Shown: piece after piece, positions 48,082-56,376 of the stretch | Numbering within the stretch: position 1 is the stretch's first letter | How the letters are laid out: every line of letters starts with the position of its first letter | Assembly: GCA_913063325.1 (NCBI GenBank) | Contig: CAJXYE010000017.1 | Span: 1 to 64,000, forward strand | Direction of reading: 5' to 3' | Length of the DNA stretch: 64,000 bases | DNA from: an uncultured Colwellia sp. | GTDB lineage: Bacteria > Pseudomonadota > Gammaproteobacteria > Enterobacterales > Alteromonadaceae | The notes under the pieces: model-generated | Seen by the model: only the letters and a program-made list of their open reading frames with translations | Databases searched by the model: none | What the model was told of the DNA's origin: nothing | Program-made: the position numbers and the translations under genes

Positions 48082-49017
48082 GTGGTAAATTTAATGAGCA
48101 ATAATTTTTTATATATCGTTACGGTAATTATTTGGGGGTCCACTTGGATTGCTATCAATTATCAATTGGGTGACGTAGCCCCTGAAGTATCGATCGTTTA
48201 TCGCTTTGGCTTAGCTGCATTAATTATGTTTTTTTACTGTCGTTATAAGAAATTACCGCTGAAGTTTTCCGCTAAGCAACATGTGCAACTGTTCGCCTTT
48301 GGTTTAACTTTATTTGGCTGTAACTATTACTTACTTTATAACGCCCAAGCACATATTAACTCGGCCCTAACCAGCATTGCTTTTTCCACCTTGATGATCG
48401 TCAATATACTTAATGCTCGTCTTTGGTTTAAAACCCGTATCTCTAGCCAAGTCTATATTGGTGGTACGCTGGGTTTAATCGGTATTGTCACTTTATTTTG
48501 GCCACAGATAAGCAACGTAGAATTTGCTGATAGTACCTTATTGGGCCTAGGTTTTTGTATGGTTGGTGTGCTGTTCGCCTCAACGGGTAATATGATTTCA
48601 ATAAAAAATCAGCATAATAATATGCCAGTACTACCTGCCACCGCTTGGGGTATGTTATATGGTGCTTTGTTTATGTTCGTACTAGCACTGGTTCAAGGAC
48701 AAACCTTTAACTTCTCTTTTACCTTGCCTTATATAAGCTCGTTATTGTATTTATCAATTTTTGGCTCTGTTATCGCCTTTGGCTGTTACTTGACTTTATT
48801 AGCCCGTATTGGCGCACATAAAGCTTCCTATGCAACCATTATGTTTCCGGCAGTAGCGGTAGTTATTTCAACTTTTGTCGAAGGATTTACTTGGGATAAC
48901 TATACTTACATTGGCTTAAGCTTAATGTTAGCGGGTAATTTAGTGGTATTGGCTAAACCGAAAAGAAGTAAAGAGATTGAGCAAACAGCTCCTTTAACAG
49001 AAGTACTTAAAAATTAG
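48082..49017 (+). CDS. EamA/DMT-superfamily transporter
   Basis: A 311-residue inner-membrane protein with ten TM helices in two EamA repeats (about 6-140 and 155-290). IIWGSTWIAINYQLGDVAPEVSIVYRF is the typical start, and ATAWGMLYGALFMFVLAL begins the second repeat. Family members export amino acids and metabolites. It is divergent from a MocR-type regulator, a common pairing, and probably controlled by it. The annotated ATG is at 48082; an ATG at 48094 (MSNNFLYIV) is equally plausible. Confidence 0.88.
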   Translation: MVNLMSNNFLYIVTVIIWGSTWIAINYQLGDVAPEVSIVYRFGLAALIMFFYCRYKKLPLKFSAKQHVQLFAFGLTLFGCNYYLLYNAQAHINSALTSIAFSTLMIVNILNARLWFKTRISSQVYIGGTLGLIGIVTLFWPQISNVEFADSTLLGLGFCMVGVLFASTGNMISIKNQHNNMPVLPATAWGMLYGALFMFVLALVQGQTFNFSFTLPYISSLLYLSIFGSVIAFGCYLTLLARIGAHKASYATIMFPAVAVVISTFVEGFTWDNYTYIGLSLMLAGNLVVLAKPKRSKEIEQTAPLTEVLKN

Positions 49018-49040
49018 ATTTAAACGACGGGGCAAATAAA

Positions 49041-49065
49041 AATGAGCATCAAAATGATGCTCATT
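49041..49065. terminator. Hairpin between eamA-like gene and TonB receptor gene
   Basis: AATGAGCATCA-AAA-TGATGCTCATT is a perfect 11-bp stem in the convergent gap. The minus strand continues TTTATTT, favouring termination of the TonB-dependent receptor transcript. Confidence 0.75.
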
Positions 49066-49172
49066 AAATAAAATGACAGCCTATGGTAATAATTTCTCTA
49101 AATCTAAAAGTAGATAATAACTAATAACTACTTAACAATTTAGAGCGCGGCTGCCTTCAATCCTATTAACGC

Positions 49173-51728
49173 TTAAAAGTTGTAAGTTGCTTTTACGTAG
49201 TAGAAACCGCCGTTAAAACCAAACGGAGACGTTTCGTAGTACTTACCACCCCAGTTATTATCTGGAATATCATCTCCAGGGATGTCAATTTCAGTTGCTT
49301 GTTGATCAAGTAAGTTTTGTGCACCAACCGAAACGGTAAAAGAATCATTGATAAAGTAGCTTACTTCAGCATCAAGTGTTACTGCTGCATCGGCAGTAAT
49401 AGCCGTTGCATCATAATCAACGTGAACACCTTGATATTCGCCGTAATAGTTACCACGGAGTAAGAAACTAACTTTATCCCATGATTGTGACCAGGTAGCG
49501 GTAGCACGATGGTTTGGTAAATCGTTTTCTAAACGAGATACTTTAAAATCACCGGTTACTTCAGAGTAACTATCAACTTCGGTTTTATTGTAGTTGTATG
49601 CCAAGCTGAAGGTCGCATCGCCATCAAATATTTCAGTAGCGTAGTTACTAATAAGATCAATACCCGATGTGGTGGTATCAAAGTCATTAGTAAAGAAGCT
49701 TACGCCATTAATTGAATCTACATTTACCACACCAGCATCTTTTAAGGCATCTCTATCTGCATCTGTTAAGGTATAACTATCAGACTTAGAAACACGGTCT
49801 TCAACTTCAATATTGTAATAATCTAGCGTGATAAACACGTCACCAATAGTCCAAACAGCCCCTAAAGTATGACTGAATGATTCTTCTGGTGTTAGTTCTT
49901 GAGCGCCCAATTGAACCGCAATAGGGTTAGTTGCCGGTAGTAAAGCAGTATCAACTAACTTACCCTCTTTTAATTCAGTTTGTACGTTAGAGTAGTTAGC
50001 TTGGCCAACGGTTGGTGCACGGAAGCCTGTACTTACAGAGCCACGTAAAGAAAAATTATCTGTGATGTTATATTGACCTGTTATTTTGTAGTTAGTCGTA
50101 CTACCAAAACTACTATAGTCCTCGTAACGAACAGCGGTACCTATTAAAAAGTCCTGGGTTATTTGAGCTTCCATATCAACATATAATGCATAGTTTTGAC
50201 GAGAGAAAACACCCGCTGATTCAGGTTTGAAACCTGGGAAACCATTTGAACCAATACCAAAACCTTGATCTGTGTACGGACCTGCTGTATATGATGGAAC
50301 ATCACCAGCCGTTACTTCAAAAGATTCAGCATGCCATTCATAACCACCAGCAATCATTAAGGCATCAATTGAGTCAACATCAATATCTTTACTGAAATCT
50401 AGGTTAAATGTTTTCTCTAGTTGTCTATGTTTACCAGGATTAAAGTCACGCGGCGTTTCAAGGCCTAACGAAGAGTTTACGGTATCATAAATCACATAAC
50501 TTGATTCATTCATACCAACAGAGCCACTGACATCATACATAACGCCATTATCTAACTCACCACGAGTACCCATAGTGATTGAGGTATCAACAATATTACC
50601 ACCAAAGTTCGGAGTAAAACCGCCTGGCAATAATTCGTTAAAAGCAAAACAATTAGGGTTGTTTGCCACATTATCTATATAATTTTGTTGCGTTAATACG
50701 TTGCCACTAGTAATAGCGACATCTTGACAAGTTCTTTCCGCTCCGCCAGCTTGCGCAATATCACCAATAAGTAAGCTCGCGCCATCGTCATTTGAATAAA
50801 CACCACCACGTTTATGAGGATTACGGTAATAGAAACCGCCACGAACATCACGCTCTGAGAAGTTACCAAACATATAAGCTTCGTTATCGTTACCTAGATC
50901 TAAACCTACGTTAGCAAAAATGGTTATATCGTCATTTACTTCTGGAGAGCCCCAAATTTGTGCTAAAGAAGATACTGCGGTATTACCTGCATCAATTAAC
51001 CCTTGAGCATCGGGACGTTGCAAACTTCGGCTAGTGGCATCAGAATTTTTATATTGGAAACTAAGATTAACAAAACCGTCTTTAGTAAGTGGCATGCCAA
51101 CATTGCCTGATACTTCCATGGTATCGCCGTCGCCCTCGTAATAAGAACCATAACGAGCTGTTAAAGAGCCACCTTCTGCATCATCTCTTAATACAAAGTT
51201 CATTACACCAGCGATAGCATCCGAACCATACTGTGCAGCTGCGCCGTCACGTAAAACTTCTACTTGCTTTAATGCGGAGCTAGGGATAACTGAAATATCA
51301 GATCCTTGTGCACCATCGTTAATGCCGCCACCTAACATGGCAATAACTGATGCTTTATGGCGACGTTTACCGTTGACCAATATCAAGGTACTGTCTGATG
51401 ATAAACCACGTAAATTTGCTGGTTTTACTAAACTAGCAGCATCTGAAATAGGGTTTTCGTGAACGTTGAAAGACGGTACAGTGCCTTTTAATAGCTCAAG
51501 CATATTGGTATTACCGCCGCGCTTTAATTCTTCGCTACCAATTAAATCAATTGGTACTGGAGAATCATTTACTGAACGTGGTGCGCCACGAGAGCCAACC
51601 ACAACGATCTGTTCAATATCTTTCTTATCTATTTTACTTGTATTATCTTCTGCAGCATTTGCAGATACAGTACCTAACGCTATGCTAATTGCCAGCGCTA
51701 AAGTTCCCGTACGGAATTTATTAGACAT
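49173..51728 (-). CDS. TonB-dependent outer-membrane receptor
   Basis: An 851-residue protein with a signal peptide (residues about 1-25, ending SANA). A TonB-box-like IEQIVVVGSRG at about 38-48, a plug domain (about 55-185) with NLRGLSSDSTLILVNGKRRHKASV and VEVLRDGAAAQYGSDAIAGVMNFVL, and a 22-strand barrel ending in the terminal Phe of YYVKATYNF follow. The cysteine pair in the barrel (RTCQDV and PNCFAF) is likely on an extracellular loop. The sequence is closer to the large Alteromonadales receptors for carbohydrate or peptide uptake than to siderophore receptors; the ligand cannot be stated. It is monocistronic, with a long upstream region. Confidence 0.9.
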   Translation of the reverse strand: MSNKFRTGTLALAISIALGTVSANAAEDNTSKIDKKDIEQIVVVGSRGAPRSVNDSPVPIDLIGSEELKRGGNTNMLELLKGTVPSFNVHENPISDAASLVKPANLRGLSSDSTLILVNGKRRHKASVIAMLGGGINDGAQGSDISVIPSSALKQVEVLRDGAAAQYGSDAIAGVMNFVLRDDAEGGSLTARYGSYYEGDGDTMEVSGNVGMPLTKDGFVNLSFQYKNSDATSRSLQRPDAQGLIDAGNTAVSSLAQIWGSPEVNDDITIFANVGLDLGNDNEAYMFGNFSERDVRGGFYYRNPHKRGGVYSNDDGASLLIGDIAQAGGAERTCQDVAITSGNVLTQQNYIDNVANNPNCFAFNELLPGGFTPNFGGNIVDTSITMGTRGELDNGVMYDVSGSVGMNESSYVIYDTVNSSLGLETPRDFNPGKHRQLEKTFNLDFSKDIDVDSIDALMIAGGYEWHAESFEVTAGDVPSYTAGPYTDQGFGIGSNGFPGFKPESAGVFSRQNYALYVDMEAQITQDFLIGTAVRYEDYSSFGSTTNYKITGQYNITDNFSLRGSVSTGFRAPTVGQANYSNVQTELKEGKLVDTALLPATNPIAVQLGAQELTPEESFSHTLGAVWTIGDVFITLDYYNIEVEDRVSKSDSYTLTDADRDALKDAGVVNVDSINGVSFFTNDFDTTTSGIDLISNYATEIFDGDATFSLAYNYNKTEVDSYSEVTGDFKVSRLENDLPNHRATATWSQSWDKVSFLLRGNYYGEYQGVHVDYDATAITADAAVTLDAEVSYFINDSFTVSVGAQNLLDQQATEIDIPGDDIPDNNWGGKYYETSPFGFNGGFYYVKATYNF

Positions 51729-52600
51729 ATTACTTCTTCCCTATTTTGGATTATTTTTATAATTATTCATTTTTTTAGTGTTTTTATTATTTTCTTCGAT
51801 TGTTTATTACCCTGTTCACAAAACAATTCAGACATTATTTATAAAACAGCGCTACATCGATTTCAATAGTAAAAAGGTCAAATCGTCTACAGTGTTTTGA
51901 GTAGAACTTAAATAGCACGTACATATTGATACACTTTAAAACGATACTAATGCCGAGAGAGCCAGAATAAATCTACCTCTGACGCAAATTTGTATACAAG
52001 AAAAATTCAACATTCTTTGTAAAAAGAATTTTTAAATATAATAAAAAAATAAAGCTGTTTTTTTTAAAAAAAACCTGACACAGATCAAGCATCAAATAAA
52101 CAAGTATCACAATTAACCCATAATTAACACCATGGCAACACTGTATACAGTATAATTAATATTGTTCGTATAATTTAAAAGTGTACTTATGCCTTGTAGA
52201 ATATAACCTGCGCGCACTGAAATGAATATTAACACACAAATAACGCATAAAAATACAGAGGCAACTTTATTCTATAAAAATTCTCTAGGTATAGACAACA
52301 TATATAATTAAGGGACAGGCGAAAACTTTGGAGTTAATTTTAGGGCATGCAGAAATAGTTGAAAAAAGCCATATTATTTATTTAAGCAAGAAAGTCGTTT
52401 ATTTAGATAAATAAACGAATAGGGATTTTCGTATATACTTTGATTATTTATACAGTGAATGGAGTACTCGTATTAAGAATAAAGACTTTCCACTACACAC
52501 TAACCTGCATTTTACTGTTACAGAAAAAACTCATATTACTTCCTTAAATAGGCAGTCAGTACTGAACATCTAACAAATGATAGCTTCGCTACTATAAATC
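51729..52600. other. Long AT-rich gene-free region upstream of the TonB receptor
   Basis: 872 bp without a credible gene. It holds a symmetric A/T tract (G, eight T, eight A, C at 52057-52074), a 12-bp palindrome ACTGTATACAGT at 52140-52151, and a 22-bp perfect palindrome at 52396-52417 with arms CGTTTATTTA. These may be regulatory sites for the receptor gene, but most lie more than 300 bp from its start. A small RNA cannot be ruled out. Confidence 0.5.
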
Positions 52601-52916
52601 TATACCCAAGTAACTTGAAGATGCTCGTTTCAGGATGCCAGAGCTAATCATGACCAAGACGTCTATTTTTATTAATGGTTATTCTGGAGAATTACATCTC
52701 CTGCATTCTCTAATAAGCTACATCCATGTAGCGCCCTTAAAAAGGGGACAACGAAGTACATGGTTAGCTCAGACATCCCCGCAGGGCTGTTTTAAAAACG
52801 ATTTATACAGCGTTATTGATTTCGACAATGGAACAACCATTCTCTTCAATCAAAGCCTTGTCTAAATACGTTTTTAATTCCAGCTGAATCCGGTATCTTT
52901 ATGTTGCTTGGGTATA
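52601..52916. mobile_element. Miniature inverted-repeat element A2 (316 bp)
   Basis: The ends read TATACCCAAG(T/C)AAC at 52601 and its inverted form ...TGCTTGGGTATA at 52916, a terminal inverted repeat of about 24 bp with a few mismatches, related to A1. TA flanks both ends. The core lies on the minus strand at 52789-52880. A second module at 52675-52738 is shared with B2 (61261-61326). A 76-codon frame across the element has no family resemblance. Confidence 0.82.
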
Positions 52917-53004
52917 TAAACACAAACGAAATAACAAGGAAACGCTACTAAGATCAGCTATAAGCTTGCTATAATTATCATGAATGTCATTCTTGATGAT
53001 TTCA

Positions 53005-53016
53005 TGAAAACTTTCA
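53005..53016. promoter_or_regulatory. Cra/FruR-like operator upstream of fbp
   Basis: TGAAAACTTTCA is identical to the site before pckA (26375-26386) and matches 10 of 12 bases of the Cra consensus. It lies 86 bp before the fbp start codon and is itself enclosed by TGTCATT (52985-52991) and AATGACA (53022-53028), which are complementary. The binding protein is inferred. Confidence 0.6.
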
Positions 53017-53102
53017 CCCGTAATGACAAGCTACGGTGTGCCATTATTCTTGGCACATTTTATAAAGCATATAATTAACTTTAAAGTATTTTAGGTAACC
53101 TA

Positions 53103-54071
53103 ATGCAACGACTAGCCCCAGCTTTACGTCAAGACAACGTACCTCTTGATTTAATTTCATTAATAAAAACTATTTTAGCTGCCACGAAAGAAATTTCATT
53201 TCGTGTTAGCCAAGGCCACTTAGGTGACGTAATGGGCTCAACCCTTGATGAAAACATTCAAGGCGAAGTTCAGAAACAATTAGATGTCGTTGCCAATGAG
53301 CTATTCAAAGATATTTTACTTGAGTCTGGTTTTGTAAAGGCTATTTCATCAGAAGAAGAAGACCACTCAGTTGCTGGTAATGAAAACGGCAAATATATCG
53401 TTTCTTTTGATCCTCTTGATGGTAGTTCAAACATAGACATCAATTCATTGATTGGTACTATCTTCTCAATTCATGAAGCTCCTGAAGATATCGCGGCTGG
53501 TGATGATGATATGTTCAAACAAACAGGTAACAGCCAAGTATGTGCAGGTTATGTGCTTTATGGCCCATCAACTATGTTAGTCATGACAACAGGTATTGGC
53601 ACGCACTTTTATGTATTAGACAGAACCCATGGCGGTTTCTTATTGGTAGAGCGTAATGTACAAGTCCCTGTTGATACGCAAGAGTTTGCCGTTAATATGT
53701 CTAACCAGCGTTTTTGGCAGGCACCTATGCAAAATTACATAGACGATCTACTTGCAGGTGATACTGGCCCACGTGGTAAAAACTTCAATATGCGTTGGAT
53801 AGCTGCCATGGTCGGTGATATTCATCGTGTATTATGTCGTGGTGGTATCTTTACTTATCCTGCAGATAGCAGAAAGCCTGAGCAACCATACAAACTACGT
53901 TTAATGTATGAAGCTAACCCAATGGCATTTTTACTTGAACAAGCTGGCGGTTTAGCAATGACTAGCCAAGGCCGCATTATGGATATAGAGCCAGAAAGTA
54001 TCCATCAACGTGTTGAAGTGATTATGGGCTCTAAAAACGAAGTTGAGAAATGCTTAAGCTACTATAAATAA
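53103..54071 (+). CDS. fbp: Fructose-1,6-bisphosphatase class I
   Basis: A 322-residue cytoplasmic enzyme that hydrolyses fructose-1,6-bisphosphate to fructose-6-phosphate in gluconeogenesis. SSEEEDHSV and [24 protein letters not shown] carry the metal and phosphate ligands, and RYIGSMVGDIHR-like [14 protein letters not shown] and [20 protein letters not shown] close the active site. Length is slightly below the 332 residues of E. coli. It has its own operator-like site and terminator, so it is a single-gene unit. Confidence 0.97.
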   Translation: MQRLAPALRQDNVPLDLISLIKTILAATKEISFRVSQGHLGDVMGSTLDENIQGEVQKQLDVVANELFKDILLESGFVKAISSEEEDHSVAGNENGKYIVSFDPLDGSSNIDINSLIGTIFSIHEAPEDIAAGDDDMFKQTGNSQVCAGYVLYGPSTMLVMTTGIGTHFYVLDRTHGGFLLVERNVQVPVDTQEFAVNMSNQRFWQAPMQNYIDDLLAGDTGPRGKNFNMRWIAAMVGDIHRVLCRGGIFTYPADSRKPEQPYKLRLMYEANPMAFLLEQAGGLAMTSQGRIMDIEPESIHQRVEVIMGSKNEVEKCLSYYK

Positions 54072-54102
54072 GCTTACCAACAAAATTAACCCCATAAAAA
54101 CT

Positions 54103-54138
54103 AAAAAGGCTTATTGTTTTAAACAATAAGCCTTTTTT
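54103..54138. terminator. Strong terminator between fbp and the DUF945 gene
   Basis: A perfect 17-bp stem (AAAAAGGCTTATTGTTT and its complement) with a 1-base loop as written, so the actual loop opens a few pairs, followed by a T-run. It can act in both directions between convergent genes. Confidence 0.9.
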
Positions 54139-54193
54139 ATAGGTGTACGTTTAGCTCAATCAAATTAAGTTAAACAGACAAAGTTCTTTAACC

Positions 54194-55483
54194 TTATAAC
54201 TGAAATGCTTTACCATTAACAGTTAACTGGTTTTCTAGATATTTAGCTTCAAAGCTAATGTTATTATCTTGCTTACTTAAGTAACCTTGTTCAACAAAGC
54301 TATTAACCATAGGCGCCATGCCTAACTTAGTCAGGAATGCTATTGGCGCTTTCCCCTTAGCATCAGCTTCCAATGCCATAATAAAAGCCATTGAATTGAC
54401 GTTACTCATATCGAATAAATCTTTATTGATAGTAAAGTTAAGCTCGCTGGCAATCTTTCCTTCATCTGTGACAATACTTAAATCAGTGACTTTTAAGCTT
54501 GGGTTATTAGCTAATACCTTTTCAGCTACCGCAGATAAGGCTTGTAAAATTTCTTCTGAGCTAGCTGAATCTAAAGCGTTAACTGGCATGTTAGCCATAG
54601 TAGTGTTCAACTCTTGCAGGGCATGAATGTCAATATTAGCTAACACAATATCTAAATTTGGTTTTTCAAAATTCTGGCCAGAAGCGCTAATACTTTTAGC
54701 ATAATAACTTAACGTTAGCGCTAATAAATTATTGTCTAATGAAACGGTTGTTGTGAGTCCGGCACCATGCAACGAAAAAACGTGACTAGCCTGGCTATAC
54801 ATATCTATTTTTTCTACAATAAAACTCGCATCACCCGTTAAAATTGCTGTACCTTGTAAGTAGTCACCACTAACCACCTTTTGTTCCGTTGACATTGCAA
54901 CCTTACCAAGAACAAAACGCTCACCTAACTCTTCAAATTTAAGACCACCCCATGAGAAATCTCCAGCAATACTCGCATTATCGGTTAAGGTAAATTGAGC
55001 TGAGGCTGGTGCAGAAACAAGTGTAGACTCCCCATCTTGATAGCTCATTTCATCCGTTTTAATAAAACTGGTGACATCTTTATTGAAACTTAGCAAGGCG
55101 CCAAGGTGAATTTTTTCATTAATCAGCTTAATAATTTCTTCATCAACTTCAACGGCAGAAAATTTAAATTTTACTGCTGAATAACCTAAACCTAAATGCC
55201 AACCTTGTGAGGTAATAATGACAGGTCCGAAAGTAAGCTCTTCTTCTAACGATAGCGTTATATCAGTTAAACCATCCTCTTCAAGTGCAATGGTTAATTC
55301 TGAGGTCACATCAGCGCCAAACCAACCCGTGTGATATTGACTGGTGGTTAAGGTAATACCGTCAGTTTCATTAAGGTTTACCAATACCTTCTCGCGTTCA
55401 CTTTCAACCATAGCGCCAATAAATTTTGGCGCAATAAGTAAACTTGCTAGGATTAAACCTACGGCAATAGACAGATTTTTCAT
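54194..55483 (-). CDS. DUF945 (YdgA-like) family protein
   Basis: A 429-residue protein with an N-terminal signal anchor (about residues 4-24). The body is repeated beta-sheet rich sequence with short helices, including LTTSQYHTGWFGADVTSELTIAL near 40-62 and the C-terminal KLGMAPMVNSFVEQGYLSKQ. This is the layout of DUF945/YdgA proteins, conserved but poorly characterised periplasmic proteins of gammaproteobacteria. It follows rlmB after 38 bp on the same strand and could share its transcript. Confidence 0.78.
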   Translation of the reverse strand: MKNLSIAVGLILASLLIAPKFIGAMVESEREKVLVNLNETDGITLTTSQYHTGWFGADVTSELTIALEEDGLTDITLSLEEELTFGPVIITSQGWHLGLGYSAVKFKFSAVEVDEEIIKLINEKIHLGALLSFNKDVTSFIKTDEMSYQDGESTLVSAPASAQFTLTDNASIAGDFSWGGLKFEELGERFVLGKVAMSTEQKVVSGDYLQGTAILTGDASFIVEKIDMYSQASHVFSLHGAGLTTTVSLDNNLLALTLSYYAKSISASGQNFEKPNLDIVLANIDIHALQELNTTMANMPVNALDSASSEEILQALSAVAEKVLANNPSLKVTDLSIVTDEGKIASELNFTINKDLFDMSNVNSMAFIMALEADAKGKAPIAFLTKLGMAPMVNSFVEQGYLSKQDNNISFEAKYLENQLTVNGKAFQL

Positions 55484-55521
55484 TTTAAAAATTCCCTTTT
55501 TTATAAATCATATACTCAAGA

Positions 55522-56277
55522 TTAGATTGAGCGTTGGCGCACCATTTCAAATAAACAAATACCTGTTGCCACTGATACATTTAAGCTTGAAACAGTTCCT
55601 GCCATAGGAAGCTTAACTAATTGATCACAGTTTTCACGGGTTAATCGACGCATGCCTCTTCCTTCAGCGCCCATAACGAGTGCCATCGGTCCAGCCAATT
55701 TAACATCATACAAACAAGTATCTGTCTCACCGGCTGTTCCAACAATCCATACACCTTGTTTTTGAAGCTGTTTCATTGTTCGTGATAAGTTAGTTACTTG
55801 CACTAAAGGTACGCTTTCAACAGCTCCTACCGCAACTTTACGCACAGTAGGGGTAATTTGTGCAGCATTATCTTTTGGCACTATGATGGCTTGTACCCCA
55901 GCCGCATCAGCGTTACGTAAACAAGCACCTAGATTATGAGGATCAGTAACACCGTCTAAAATTAGAAAAAATGCAGGGTTACCTTTTTTTTCTGCTGCAA
56001 GAATGATGTCATCAATATCATTTTCTGTATAACTTTTCCCTGGTCTTACACGGGCAATTACGCCTTGGTGTTGCTCACCTTCACTTTTTTCATCAAGCGC
56101 TTTACGACTCGCCAATTGTGTCCCGATACCGTATTTTCTTGATAAATTAATGATTGGCATTATGCGGTCATCTTCACGACCTTTTAATAACCATATTTCA
56201 ATAAAACGCTCAGGTGCTGCGTCCATTAAGGCATTAACTGCATGAATACCAAAAACTAACTCTTCATTTTTCGCCAT
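55522..56277 (-). CDS. rlmB: 23S rRNA (guanosine-2'-O)-methyltransferase RlmB
   Basis: A 251-residue SPOUT methyltransferase that modifies G2251 of 23S rRNA in E. coli. The N-terminal L30e-like domain starts [24 protein letters not shown]. The knotted domain has [62 protein letters not shown] and [20 protein letters not shown]. It lies about 100 bp after rnr, the order conserved in gammaproteobacteria. Confidence 0.97.
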   Translation of the reverse strand: MAKNEELVFGIHAVNALMDAAPERFIEIWLLKGREDDRIMPIINLSRKYGIGTQLASRKALDEKSEGEQHQGVIARVRPGKSYTENDIDDIILAAEKKGNPAFFLILDGVTDPHNLGACLRNADAAGVQAIIVPKDNAAQITPTVRKVAVGAVESVPLVQVTNLSRTMKQLQKQGVWIVGTAGETDTCLYDVKLAGPMALVMGAEGRGMRRLTRENCDQLVKLPMAGTVSSLNVSVATGICLFEMVRQRSI

Positions 56278-56376
56278 GATCTTTCTCTATTTTATATGAA
56301 CAACAGGCTGACAAGCCTTGTATTTAGCCAAGCTACTTGAATTTAAATCTTCAGGTCTCTTAGTTATAACTATTAT

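Noticed and set aside
52140-52151. LexA (SOS) box
   Set aside because: ACTGTATACAGT has CTGT and ACAG separated by 2 bases, whereas the gammaproteobacterial LexA box has an 8-base gap.
52635-52865. A 76-codon open frame
   Set aside because: It lies wholly inside miniature element A2, crosses two of its repeat modules on the wrong strand for the core frame, and resembles no protein family.
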